Shown here piece by piece: positions 7,469 to 14,755 of a DNA stretch of 64,000 bases. The notes under the pieces are model-generated. The model did not search any database. It was not told where the DNA came from and saw only the letters and a program-made list of their open reading frames with translations. The position numbers were made by a program, and so were the translations under genes. Numbering within the stretch: the stretch's first letter is position 1; the number at the start of each line of letters is the position of its first letter. This DNA comes from Butyricicoccus intestinisimiae. Its GTDB lineage: Bacteria; Bacillota; Clostridia; Oscillospirales; Butyricicoccaceae. Location: the NCBI RefSeq assembly GCF_018918345.1, contig NZ_JAHLQI010000007.1:1-64000 (forward strand), read 5' to 3'.

Positions 7469-8128
7469 TTACTTGGTGATTTCCTGTACGTTTCCAACCA
7501 GAAAATCAAATCTCATTTCCACGGTGTCAGTATACTGTGAATTGTCATATACACAGTATGTTTCCACCAAGTCACCAACGTTGAATTCCCCAGCGTCAAA
7601 CTTGATGTAGTTGCCACTATCAGCAGCAGCATTGAGGATGCGTCCATTTCCTTCGGTATCCTCTACGATGGATTCCATGCGTTCTACTAGAACATAAGAA
7701 TCCTTACGCTCCTCTAAATCGCGGAGCGTGAGCTGATCCGAATCCACGACACGAACTGTATAGCCCATTTCGGGCGCAACTTCCTGCATAAATCGCAGAA
7801 TATTTGCGTCTGAAACGCTGCTGGAATCCTCTTTCGCGGTATCTGCACTGATTTCCTCCGCGTTTTCCTCGCGCGATTCCAATACAGAGCCGGAATCCTC
7901 GCTGGAATCCTTGGTGAAATCCTCACCGGTTTCCCTTCCTGCGTCTGGCACAATCGTGTCCGGTACGGAATCCAATACCGCTGTATCCGGTTCGAAAATG
8001 CTGACTTCCTGCGTTCCCGCGCTGGGAACGCTGTTCAAATCCTCGGCGTTTGCAGCCGGAGCAGCCGTACAGCCGCCCAGAATCGTTGCGGTCAAAATAA
8101 CCGCGATGATGCTCATAATCTTCTTCAT
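7469..8128 (-). CDS. Surface lipoprotein (lysogenic-conversion candidate)
   Basis: The ATG at 8128 follows GGAGGAAACGAAC. The N-terminus MKKIMSIIAVILTATILGGC is a textbook lipoprotein signal peptide with the lipobox cysteine at residue 20. A 90-residue low-complexity acidic linker rich in S, D, E and T follows, then a folded domain (MQEVAPEMGYTVRVVDSDQL to the end) of about 110 residues with the pattern FDAGEFNVGDLVETYCVYDN. It would be exported and anchored on the outer face of the membrane. Phage lipoproteins often block superinfection, but nothing in this domain proves that. Confidence 0.7.
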   Translation of the reverse strand: MKKIMSIIAVILTATILGGCTAAPAANAEDLNSVPSAGTQEVSIFEPDTAVLDSVPDTIVPDAGRETGEDFTKDSSEDSGSVLESREENAEEISADTAKEDSSSVSDANILRFMQEVAPEMGYTVRVVDSDQLTLRDLEERKDSYVLVERMESIVEDTEGNGRILNAAADSGNYIKFDAGEFNVGDLVETYCVYDNSQYTDTVEMRFDFLVGNVQEITK

Positions 8129-8177
8129 GTTCGTTTCCTCCGTTTTTGTGTTCGTTTGCATTGAGTCTGTATTTTTT

Positions 8178-8543
8178 TCAATCCTCCCAGCTTCGTGTTT
8201 CGTATACATTATCTGCGTGGGTATCCACGCGCAGGACTGTAAACCGCTCGTTGTCATCCTGCCAGATAAGCGCGTATTTGCGCTTATCCGAAAACCTTGG
8301 CGTGCCGCAAAAGAGATAACTTTCACGGATGGTGCCGCACAGCATCCCGTCCGGAGTCCATACGAGCGGAATCCAGCCACCGCCGGACTGGTATACACGA
8401 GCCACATGCATCGCGTGACGCATGTAACTACCGTTAAGCGGTTTGCGGGCAGGGAGAAATTCCCATCCTGTACGCCAACGGTTCTCTTTCGCGCAAGCGT
8501 TAACCAGCGCACGTACAGCCTTTTTCATGGTTTTCTTTTTCAT
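8178..8543 (-). CDS. Hypothetical protein, 121 residues
   Basis: The ATG at 8543 (MKKKTMKKAVRALVNACAKE) follows GAAAGGAAATGAATT. Basic N-terminus, then a beta-rich body (GGWIPLVWTPDGMLCGTI, YALIWQDDNERFTVLRV). Preceded by the repeated leader module described at 8583-8627. Not recognised. Confidence 0.55.
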   Translation of the reverse strand: MKKKTMKKAVRALVNACAKENRWRTGWEFLPARKPLNGSYMRHAMHVARVYQSGGGWIPLVWTPDGMLCGTIRESYLFCGTPRFSDKRKYALIWQDDNERFTVLRVDTHADNVYETRSWED

Positions 8544-8582
8544 AATTCATTTCCTTTCTCCGGCGAAATCCTTAGTGGATTC

Positions 8583-8627
8583 TTTTGTGAATACATTCTA
8601 TGGATGCGGGCTTTAGGATAAACCCGC
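8583..8627 (-). promoter_or_regulatory. Repeated leader module, copy C
   Basis: On the minus strand: a GCGGGTTTATCCTAAAGCCCGC-type hairpin (stem GCGGGTTT/AAGCCCGC, split by the loop), then TCCATAGAATGTATTCACAAAA, shown here in halves TCCATAGAATG and TATTCACAAAA. The same block precedes the genes starting at 9081 and 9951. It ends about 40 bases before the ATG at 8543. Its function is unknown: leader RNA, processing site or promoter are all possible. Confidence 0.55.
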
Positions 8628-8640
8628 GAGAACCTGCCCG

Positions 8641-9081
8641 TTATACACGGGCAAACGATTGACAGCCAATGATGCGTCCATCGTTATCACGAACTGTATC
8701 GTTCACAATAACGAAATCCTCACGCCCAGCGGCGCGGGCAACCAGAGCGGACACGATATAGAACGTTCCGTCCTGCTGCGCAGGAAGTTCGTATCGAAAC
8801 TTGTCTCTGTCAATGAGATAGAGTTCCCCAAACTCTGTTTTCGTCAGGGGAATTCCTGCGATTTCCCCGACCACAACGGTGTCGGATTCGCATCTTGCGA
8901 TGTATCCGGACGCCTTATAAACGGCGATTTCCTCACCATTCTTCAAAACGGTGATGGCGTGCGGCGTGAGGTTGACAATCTTCACGCAGGATTCCGGCGT
9001 GGAATCCTTGGTGAAATCCTTGCGGGAATCCTTGTGCATGAGAGTGATACCGCCAACGCGGTTGTTCTTGTTTTCGTTCAT
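8641..9081 (-). CDS. Phage protein of the LTPH family, 146 residues
   Basis: ATG at 9081 behind GAAAGGATAGAACA. After a ~32-residue charged extension it contains VKIVNLTPHAITVLKNGEEI followed by ARCESDTVVVGEIAGIPLTK, the pattern of a widespread small phage/actinobacterial protein that opens with INLTPH. Its biochemical role is unknown. The stop codon overlaps a CCCG/CGGG hairpin (8637-8652). Preceded by leader module copy B. Confidence 0.55.
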   Translation of the reverse strand: MNENKNNRVGGITLMHKDSRKDFTKDSTPESCVKIVNLTPHAITVLKNGEEIAVYKASGYIARCESDTVVVGEIAGIPLTKTEFGELYLIDRDKFRYELPAQQDGTFYIVSALVARAAGREDFVIVNDTVRDNDGRIIGCQSFARV

Positions 9082-9100
9082 TGTTCTATCCTTTCTCCGT

Positions 9101-9165
9101 GCCGCCTTTTTGGCGGCATTTTGTGAATAACTTCCATGGACAAGGGTTTTTGTGCGGATGCCCTT
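9101..9165 (-). promoter_or_regulatory. Repeated leader module, copy B
   Basis: Minus-strand order: hairpin AAGGGCATCC...ACCCTT, then TTGTCCATGGAAGTTATTCA and CAAAA, then hairpin GCCGCC-AAAAA-GGCGGC, then ACGGAGAAAGGA before the ATG at 9081. The order and the central TCCATrGAAgT-ATTCACAAA block match copies A and C. Confidence 0.6.
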
Positions 9166-9180
9166 GAAAACCGCCCGATG

Positions 9181-9951
9181 TTAGCCAATCAGGTCAAGCA
9201 AGACCTGACTGTATTCGCGGTCAATCTTGCCAGCTTCTACACCGGCATAGATTGCATCTCTCAGCTTTTGAGCGTTTACACGCTGTTCAGTAGCCGCCTT
9301 TTCTAACTTCGCCACTTTCTCCTCAGTGGCGTTCAACGCTGCTTGAGCGTTGTCCTTTTCGGCATTTCTGTCTTTCTTCTCCTTCTTCTTGTCTGCTTCC
9401 GCTTTATTCTCAGCGGAAGCAGCCTTTTCGGCATCGGCTACTGAGTAGCCGACGATCCAACGGATAATGTGCGGCATGGCGTTCTTTACGAATGTTGCCT
9501 CTGTCACCAGTCCGCCGGACTTGGTGAGAACACCATAGAGATACTCTATGGACGTATCGGTAACCACAAGGGCAGCTTTACGGGTACCCTTATGGTTAAT
9601 TCGGGTTGCAAGCAACCCGCAGACGTTTTTCAACGCCTGAACCGCGCCCGTTTTCGCGGTCTTACTGTTAGACAGAGCGGCTTTTGCTTCATCGGCTTTG
9701 CTGGTATCAGCTAAGCCGATGTCATGCGCGGCTCTATATGCATCGGACAGATGCACGTAGAGTGCATGTAACGACTGTTTCAGCGGTTCCGTGTCCATGT
9801 CAAGAGACGGGAAACCGTTGTTCCAACCAGCCTTGACACACGCCGCGCCCAAAGCAGACCAGCGAATAGTATGCTCTTTCCCTTCCGGGTCACACACACG
9901 TTTGGTTTCGTACTGGTTATTCTCATTCTTCTTTACGTTGATACCTTTCAT
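9181..9951 (-). CDS. Hypothetical protein with coiled-coil C-terminus, 256 residues
   Basis: ATG at 9951 (MKGINVKKNENNQYETKRVC) behind GAGAAAGGACAAAATC. Residues 1-170 form a possible globular domain (WSALGAACVKAGWNNGFPSL, THKLK absent); residues 175-240 are an alanine/lysine/glutamate coiled coil. It is the first gene after the two consensus minus-strand promoters, so probably the most strongly transcribed gene of the operon. A replication-accessory or DNA-binding role would be plausible, but no motif shows it. Confidence 0.6.
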   Translation of the reverse strand: MKGINVKKNENNQYETKRVCDPEGKEHTIRWSALGAACVKAGWNNGFPSLDMDTEPLKQSLHALYVHLSDAYRAAHDIGLADTSKADEAKAALSNSKTAKTGAVQALKNVCGLLATRINHKGTRKAALVVTDTSIEYLYGVLTKSGGLVTEATFVKNAMPHIIRWIVGYSVADAEKAASAENKAEADKKKEKKDRNAEKDNAQAALNATEEKVAKLEKAATEQRVNAQKLRDAIYAGVEAGKIDREYSQVLLDLIG

Positions 9952-9970
9952 GATTTTGTCCTTTCTCCGT

Positions 9971-10035
9971 GCCGCTTTTTAGCGGCGTTTGTGAATAAAC
10001 TTCTATGGACAAGAGGGTTTTTATACAGACCCTCT
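9971..10035 (-). promoter_or_regulatory. Repeated leader module, copy A
   Basis: Minus-strand order: hairpin AGAGGGTCTG-TATAAAA-ACCCTCT, TTGTCCATAGAAGTTTATTC, ACAAA, hairpin GCCGC-TAAAAA-GCGGC, ACGGAGAAAGGA and the ATG at 9951. Best-preserved of three copies. Confidence 0.6.
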
Positions 10036-10433
10036 CGAAAACTGTTTTTTGTGCAAAATATCTTGTGAATACTTTACACTGAATATATTGTACAACTATG
10101 CAGATTTTACCGGACATATCACGGTAACTGCATAGCCGATTATTTTTCTCAACTTTAGGGTATAACTACCCATTAAGTATAGTTTTCACTCTGTACTATA
10201 CCGCCTTTTATTTGATATAGCTGTAAAGACAAATACAGCATTAGCGTTGTTCTCAGCAGTTTGTAAGGCTGTTTGAGCACTCAAACGATATAAAATTATC
10301 GAGATACAATGCAGGCTTTTCACTTGCTTGTCAATTGTTAACAACTTGCCTACGTTGTGACGGCAACCCGTCACGCGGTATGCTGGTTTTCGTGACCGTC
10401 AACCAGCGCGGGTCATTATCAACTTTTGATACT

Positions 10434-10457
10434 CAGATTACACGCTGAGTGCGTGCC
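10434..10457. repeat. Direct repeat CAGATTACACGCTGA, copy 1
   Basis: CAGATTACACGCTGAGTGCG then TGCC. The second half can fold on itself (CACGC-TGAGT-GCGTG). A second copy lies 57 bases away at 10491-10514. Confidence 0.6.
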
Positions 10458-10490
10458 ATGATTATTGATAATACTATAAGCTACTACATC

Positions 10491-10514
10491 CAGATTACAC
10501 GCTGAATACGTGCC
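10491..10514. repeat. Direct repeat CAGATTACACGCTGA, copy 2
   Basis: CAGATTACACGCTGAATACG then TGCC; identical to copy 1 in the first 15 bases and the last 6-7. It sits between the minus-strand promoter at 10537-10565 and the first gene, inside the leader transcript. Possible operator or RNA-binding element. Confidence 0.6.
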
Positions 10515-10536
10515 GTTTGTTTTTGTTTGTGCTTGT

Positions 10537-10565
10537 ATTATATCACTCGTTTGCGAGCTTGTCAA
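10537..10565 (-). promoter_or_regulatory. Consensus sigma-A promoter, downstream copy
   Basis: Minus strand TTGACA (10565-10560), exactly 17 bases, then TATAAT (10542-10537): perfect consensus hexamers. It lies in a 50-base direct repeat (10531-10580). Two small palindromes overlap it: GCTTG-T-CAAGC over the -35, and CTCG-TTTG-CGAG in the spacer, so a repressor could bind here. Confidence 0.85.
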
Positions 10566-10645
10566 GCACTTTTTTAAAATGTTTTTTATCAACTGACCGC
10601 GGGGACACTCAAGCCGCCGTGCATCGGTCTTTTGTTGATGCTTGT

Positions 10646-10674
10646 ATTATATCACTCGTTTGCGAGCTTGTCAA
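10646..10674 (-). promoter_or_regulatory. Consensus sigma-A promoter, upstream copy
   Basis: Second copy of the same 50-base repeat (10640-10689), shifted by 109 bases, again TTGACA-17-TATAAT on the minus strand with the same two palindromes. Tandem identical promoters would fire the whole 10-kb minus-strand operon. Confidence 0.85.
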
Positions 10675-10732
10675 GCACTTTTTTAAAATTTTTTTCGAGA
10701 TATATATACATTATATTATATATATAGCAAGT

Positions 10733-10895
10733 GGTATTCGATACTATATGATGTATATGATATAGTAATATAATATAGTATTACATACTACTTAGTATAG
10801 TATATATACTATGATATAGTATTGTATACTATTTGATATGATATATATTGATACAATATAGTATTACATACTATGTTAAATAGTATGTATAAATA
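10733..10895. repeat. Array of TAGTAT-N3-ATACTA palindromes
   Basis: Within 165 bases of almost pure A/T there are repeated palindromes: GGTATTCGATACTA (10733), TAGTATTACATACTA (10776), TAGTATATATACTA (10798), TAGTATTGTATACTA (10817), TAGTATTACATACTA (10859) and a half site TAGTATGTAT (10881). Such arrays are typical of protein-binding clusters: a plasmid centromere, initiator sites or repressor operators. Which protein binds cannot be read from the sequence; the ParA/ParB/RHH operon at 61.8 kb is one candidate source. Confidence 0.55.
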
Positions 10896-10899
10896 TATA

Positions 10900-11535
10900 A
10901 CACAGTGGCATAAATAGTACGAAAATAGCGCAAAAATGGTGTAAATATGTTAAAATATTGCAATAAATGGACAAAAAATGGACTCAAACCGCCTTTTTTA
11001 TCAAAATTGTAAACTTGCATAAAAAAATTTGTTAGTATGTGCTAATTTACAGCATTTTGCACATAAAAATTAAAAAGACCGTGCACGTACTTATTTTTTT
11101 GTCTAGCATTGCGAACATTTTCAACCCGTTTAGACAGCTAAAATAAGCCAAATAGGGGTTATTTTACAACTTTTTGAGCACTTTCAAGAAGATATTTCCC
11201 ATAGTTTATCAAAAAATCTATTCAAACTATTTCACCTTTTACTCCATAAACATTCCAAATATCTACTAAAAACATTAAAAAATATAACTTTTTTCTGCAT
11301 TTAACCATACTTTTTCTATAAAATTTTTCAAAAAAACTATACATTTTCTTCAAATAAACCACCATTTTTTCTACAAAATGCAGAGTTTTTCTTATAGAAA
11401 ATACTGTTTTCTTACAAAAAATGTACGTTTATTTTCACAAATATTTTCAATCTTTCCTCTATATCTATCCATTTTTCTCACAGAACCGATATGTTCAAAC
11501 TATGAAAATGTTTCCATTTCACGCTACAATGTTAC
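10900..11535. other. AT-rich non-coding region
   Basis: About 640 bases, very A/T-rich, with many runs of A and T and no credible frame on either strand (the short frames have no ribosome sites). No clear repeat beyond homopolymer runs. It may be a DNA-unwinding or bent-DNA region in the control region between divergent operons. Confidence 0.5.
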
Positions 11536-11536
11536 A

Positions 11537-11565
11537 TTGACAACCACTTTAGATCATGCTAGAAT
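11537..11565 (+). promoter_or_regulatory. Sigma-A promoter for the plus-strand early block
   Basis: TTGACA (11537-11542), 17-base spacer, TAGAAT (11560-11565). It is about 170 bases upstream of the helicase gene and divergent from the minus-strand promoters, so it probably starts the plus-strand operon. Confidence 0.75.
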
Positions 11566-11669
11566 AGATTGTTGAAACATATTATTGTTAAAAACATAAA
11601 CTATCTCTGTCTATCGAGCTGCCAATCTAAACTGCCAAAGGTAGATGTATACTATCTTTCCGCAAAAAA

Positions 11670-11711
11670 AGAAAGCCCCCTAGGGGGGGTGGGGGGGATT
11701 CGTAGCTTTCT
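11670..11711 (+). promoter_or_regulatory. G-tract hairpin in the helicase leader
   Basis: AGAAAGC (11670-11676) and GCTTTCT (11705-11711) form an outer stem around CCCCC-TA-GGGGGGG-T-GGGGGGG. The two 7-G runs (11683-11689, 11691-11697) either pair with the C run or could fold into a G-quadruplex. It lies 24 bases before the GTG of the helicase frame, so it could control read-through or translation. Homopolymer G runs are also slippage-prone. Confidence 0.5.
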
Positions 11712-11734
11712 GCATTAAGCCCTCCTCCTGAAAA

Positions 11735-13267
11735 GTGGATAGCACAGGTAAAATTTCTTGTAAAGGACTGATTGTTATTTATCAACTAACTACCAGTAAA
11801 CATACGCTGAATACACATGTATCAGATTTGATTCATGCTGCCGACATTGTATCTTTTCCCTCTAACTCTGCTATCTTTTTAAATGTAGGTACAGGCGGTG
11901 GCAAAAGTTACTTCTGTAAACATACATTATATAATGTAGCAGCCAAGCAAAATAAAAGAGTCCTCTACATAATCAGTAGAGCTAACCCGCGCGATCAGTT
12001 TTACAACGAGATTGTAAAAGCTGGCAAGCAAGATTACATCTCTATTACCACCTATCAAGCTCTTGAGTCTCGTATATTAGCAGGAGAACCATACGTCTTA
12101 TACAAGTACGATTACATTGTATTTGACGAATATCATCGTTTTATATCCGACTCTATCATAGATACCAATACAGATTTGTTATTGAAAGAAGTATTCAATT
12201 GTTCTGCTGTACGTTTCTTTTTATCTGCTACGCCATATGGTATGGATACCTATTTACAGCAAAGGTTTTCACAAAAAAATATCTATTATACTTCTTATTA
12301 TCTGCCAGCTTGCTACAAATCAATGACGCTTCGTGTGTATCAGAATCAAATCAGCATCGAACACGTTCTATCTAAAGCCATCAATGAAAATGTAAAAGCT
12401 GTTTGTTTCTCAACCAACATTCAGCTTCTACGAGACTTGTACCAGAAATATAGAGAATGCTCTCTGTTCATCTGTTCAGAAGCCAATAACGAGTATTCAA
12501 AGTATGTTGATGAAGATAGTAAGCAAGCAATGTTGGAGTCAGAAAAGCTACCTTGCATCATTCTGTTTGCGACTACTTGTCTTGATATTGGATTCAATCT
12601 GAACGATACCAGTATCAAATATATCATCTGCGATCTGGATGATATAGATCAAATCAAGCAGTGTATTGGCAGACGCAGAATAAAACACGAAACTGATTCC
12701 CTACAAGTATATGTAAAGGATCAATCTACTAGCATGATGCAACGATCTATCAAAGATTGGGAGAAAAAGATTGAGCCTGTCATTTATCTTAACAGGTATG
12801 GAGAGGTAGCTTACAAGCAACGGTATCTACAACGACATCAATATAAACCTTCCAGACTTATTTTTTGGGGGAGCGATGAGCGTGGCAATCCACTTTTACA
12901 GGCATCAGAGTTAACGTATCGGTATTATGTACATCGAATCAAACGCTGCCGCGAGGTGTTAAATTCAGGAAAAAATTTTCTCAGCTTTCTTCAAGGCGAG
13001 TTTGATTGTAATACTATTGACCGTGAAATTGCTTTACACTCTAATATCGTGAGGTATGTATATTTACTTAGAGTTGTCGGTAAAGAATTTGATTTACAAG
13101 AACGTAAGGAATTTTGCCGACAACTCAACTATAGAGACACATACAGGAATTTAGTAAAGACAATAGATAAAATAAACAAAGAACTACAAGCAGAATGCCT
13201 CCCGTTCGAAGTGCAAAAGATTATTGTTAAGAAACAAACGTTTTGGATGGTAACGCTAATCGAATAA
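11735..13267 (+). CDS. Superfamily 2 DEAD/DEAH-like helicase
   Basis: 510-residue frame with Walker A GTGGGKS (residues 52-58), motif II DEYH (131-134), motif III SATPYG (about 164) and motif VI QCIGRRRIKH (about 305), in SF2 order. It would use ATP to unwind or translocate on nucleic acid, probably in phage or plasmid replication. The C-terminal 150 residues are unassigned. Start uncertain: the in-frame GTG at 11735 has no ribosome site, while AAAGGA at 11762-11767 lies 9 bases before an in-frame ATT at 11777, so the true start may be non-standard. It heads the plus-strand block. Confidence 0.8.
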   Translation: MDSTGKISCKGLIVIYQLTTSKHTLNTHVSDLIHAADIVSFPSNSAIFLNVGTGGGKSYFCKHTLYNVAAKQNKRVLYIISRANPRDQFYNEIVKAGKQDYISITTYQALESRILAGEPYVLYKYDYIVFDEYHRFISDSIIDTNTDLLLKEVFNCSAVRFFLSATPYGMDTYLQQRFSQKNIYYTSYYLPACYKSMTLRVYQNQISIEHVLSKAINENVKAVCFSTNIQLLRDLYQKYRECSLFICSEANNEYSKYVDEDSKQAMLESEKLPCIILFATTCLDIGFNLNDTSIKYIICDLDDIDQIKQCIGRRRIKHETDSLQVYVKDQSTSMMQRSIKDWEKKIEPVIYLNRYGEVAYKQRYLQRHQYKPSRLIFWGSDERGNPLLQASELTYRYYVHRIKRCREVLNSGKNFLSFLQGEFDCNTIDREIALHSNIVRYVYLLRVVGKEFDLQERKEFCRQLNYRDTYRNLVKTIDKINKELQAECLPFEVQKIIVKKQTFWMVTLIE

Positions 13268-13291
13268 TTCTAAGCGAAAAAGGGAGGGTTT

Positions 13292-13398
13292 CTGCGTGAG
13301 TTTTTTCCCATACCCTTATATAAATATATATATGCGTAAGTTTTTTCCATCGTATCCGGCGTGAGTTTTTTCTGCGTGAGTTTTTTCCCATACCCTTT
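13292..13398. repeat. Iteron-like repeats GCGTGAGTTTTTTC
   Basis: Four related units on the plus strand: TGCGTGAGTTTTTTCCCATA + CCCTT (from 13293), TGCGTAAGTTTTTTCCAT (from 13333), GCGTGAGTTTTTTC (from 13359), and TGCGTGAGTTTTTTCCCATA + CCCTT (from 13374). The first and last are identical over 25 bases. They lie in a ~280-base gap between the helicase and a promoter. They could be protein-binding iterons or repeated phage-specific promoter elements. Confidence 0.6.
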
Positions 13399-13495
13399 TT
13401 TACCGTCCAACCAGGGTGTTACCGTTTTCTGCACGTGGGTTATCTTCAAGTGCAACCTTTGATATAGACTAGCTAATAGTTTTAACATTTTAATA

Positions 13496-13524
13496 TTGCA
13501 TTATTTTGTCAAATATGGTATAAT
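13496..13524 (+). promoter_or_regulatory. Sigma-A promoter upstream of the small-gene/RdRP operon
   Basis: TTGCAT (13496-13501), 17-base spacer, TATAAT (13519-13524). Transcription would start around 13531, so an ATG at 13534 would be almost leaderless; this supports the in-frame TTG at 13549 as the real start of the first gene. Confidence 0.75.
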
Positions 13525-13548
13525 AATAAAAGAATGGTAGGTGATTTT

Positions 13549-13890
13549 TTGTTTGGTAAAAGAAAGAAAGAGATTGTATCCGCAGCAGAAGACTTATTAT
13601 CAAGCCACGAAGAACTGATGCGAAACATTAAATCTTTGTGTCCCGCGATTCTATATTATATTATCAGGACGGAGAGCGGCGAGAAATGCAGTACAGAAGT
13701 TTTTAACAAAGCATTACATTCTACTCTGACCATCTTCTCTTGTGCGTATGGAAAGTCGATGTCTCGGCACCCAGAAGATGTATTGAATCATCTATTTGAG
13801 GTAGCAGCCGGATATGATGGTCCTTTGTTGCCGGAATATGAGGGTAAAGTCGAAGACACTCTCAGGAAATACTTTGATCGAGTTAAATAA
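13549..13890 (+). CDS. Hypothetical helical protein, 113 residues
   Basis: Start set at the TTG at 13549 because AGGTGA (13538-13543) sits just before it; an in-frame ATG at 13534 would have no leader. Begins MFGKRKKEIVSAAEDLLSSH. Helical with a few cysteines, no motif recognised. First gene of the operon leading to the RNA polymerase. Confidence 0.55.
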   Translation: MFGKRKKEIVSAAEDLLSSHEELMRNIKSLCPAILYYIIRTESGEKCSTEVFNKALHSTLTIFSCAYGKSMSRHPEDVLNHLFEVAAGYDGPLLPEYEGKVEDTLRKYFDRVK

Positions 13891-13911
13891 TATTTATGGA
13901 GGTGCAGTACA

Positions 13912-14379
13912 GTGAACTTAGAAAACCTTAACGAGTGTGGAAAGCGTATTGATGAATACGTGGAGATGTTGCAGAAAACACCTTACGGTGTTGATATGCC
14001 GAAGTTATTAGCAATGTCGCGTGGAGATGCTGAAAGCATCACGACTCAATTGCATCGCGCTGCGGATACTCTCTCTGTGATTCTCAAATTACTTTGGGGA
14101 CAGACTGATTTACTGAATAATCTTGTAGAGGACCAGCCTATCGTAGCTAAACCGAAGCACGTAATTTTTCATCGCAATGATGACGGTACCGTTGTAACCA
14201 CGATGGATTGGTCTGATGGCAGCGTGACAACCGCAAAGAATTTTCCGGAAGATGAGTTTGACGCTATTACAGGCATTAACATCTGTCTGGCTGAACACGC
14301 TGTAGGAAATAAAAATAGATTGAGAAAGTTGTACAAGAAGTTCGCACCGGAGGCATATGAAGAACAGTTTAACAGTTAA
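13912..14379 (+). CDS. Hypothetical protein, 155 residues
   Basis: GTG start at 13912 after GGAGGTGCAGTACA. N-terminal helices (MNLENLNECGKRIDEYVEML), then a beta-hairpin region with HVIFHRNDDGTVVTTMDWSD and GSVTTAKNFPEDEF. This latter pattern (DG--V-T-WSDG--T-A) recurs in phage early proteins of unknown function. Overlaps the next gene by 23 bases, so translation is coupled. Confidence 0.55.
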   Translation: MNLENLNECGKRIDEYVEMLQKTPYGVDMPKLLAMSRGDAESITTQLHRAADTLSVILKLLWGQTDLLNNLVEDQPIVAKPKHVIFHRNDDGTVVTTMDWSDGSVTTAKNFPEDEFDAITGINICLAEHAVGNKNRLRKLYKKFAPEAYEEQFNS

Positions 14380-14755
14380 GTCCTTTTTAGATTTTGTTTC
14401 CCACTCTGAGACAGAAGCAGAACTGGCAAAGGAAACTTTAGAGGAATGCGATAAGAAAACTCAAGATATATTGCATTACTTAGAATTCAATGACGATCCG
14501 TATTTAGAACGGAAGAAGATCACTGATCTTCTTCCCTCTATCCGCCGTGAGAGACGAAAAGCGAAAGATACAAACGCTATTCTCTCCCCTTTGGTTAAAT
14601 GGTCACGTAGCAATAAAAAAGCTCTGTCTGAATTGCAACAGGTTCTTGGTAGTATTCGCAAAGAAGAACAGTATCAAACCAACAGAGCTTATCATTATCG
14701 TACCGATATTGTAGAAAGCACGCTGAAAGAAGGAATTAACAATGACAACGAATGA
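14357..14755 (+). CDS. Hypothetical helical protein, 132 residues
   Basis: ATG at 14357 with GGAGGCAT just before it. Almost entirely charged helix (MKNSLTVKSFLDFVSHSETE); coiled-coil-like, no hydrophobic core typical of an enzyme. It overlaps the genes on both sides. Function unknown. Confidence 0.55.
   Translation: MKNSLTVKSFLDFVSHSETEAELAKETLEECDKKTQDILHYLEFNDDPYLERKKITDLLPSIRRERRKAKDTNAILSPLVKWSRSNKKALSELQQVLGSIRKEEQYQTNRAYHYRTDIVESTLKEGINNDNE

Larger units (their letters stand above)
10040..10530. other. Non-coding leader region of the minus-strand operon
   Basis: About 490 bases without a convincing gene between the promoters at 10.5-10.7 kb and the first minus-strand gene. It holds several hairpins (GTGACGG-CAA-CCCGTCAC near 10358-10375, and GCTGGTT...AACCAGC near 10382-10407) and a 24-base direct repeat listed separately. 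It is probably a long structured 5' leader. Confidence 0.5.

Noticed and set aside
10186-10374. Minus-strand frame of 62 codons in the control region
   Set aside because: No ribosome site, composition unlike neighbours, and the stretch is better explained as structured leader.
11378-11575. Plus-strand frame of 65 codons in the AT-rich region
   Set aside because: Low-complexity F/I/S/Y translation of A/T-rich DNA, runs over the promoter at 11537; no ribosome site.
13270-13488. Minus-strand frame of 72 codons after the helicase
   Set aside because: It is made almost wholly of the GCGTGAGTTTTTTC repeats read backwards and has no ribosome site.
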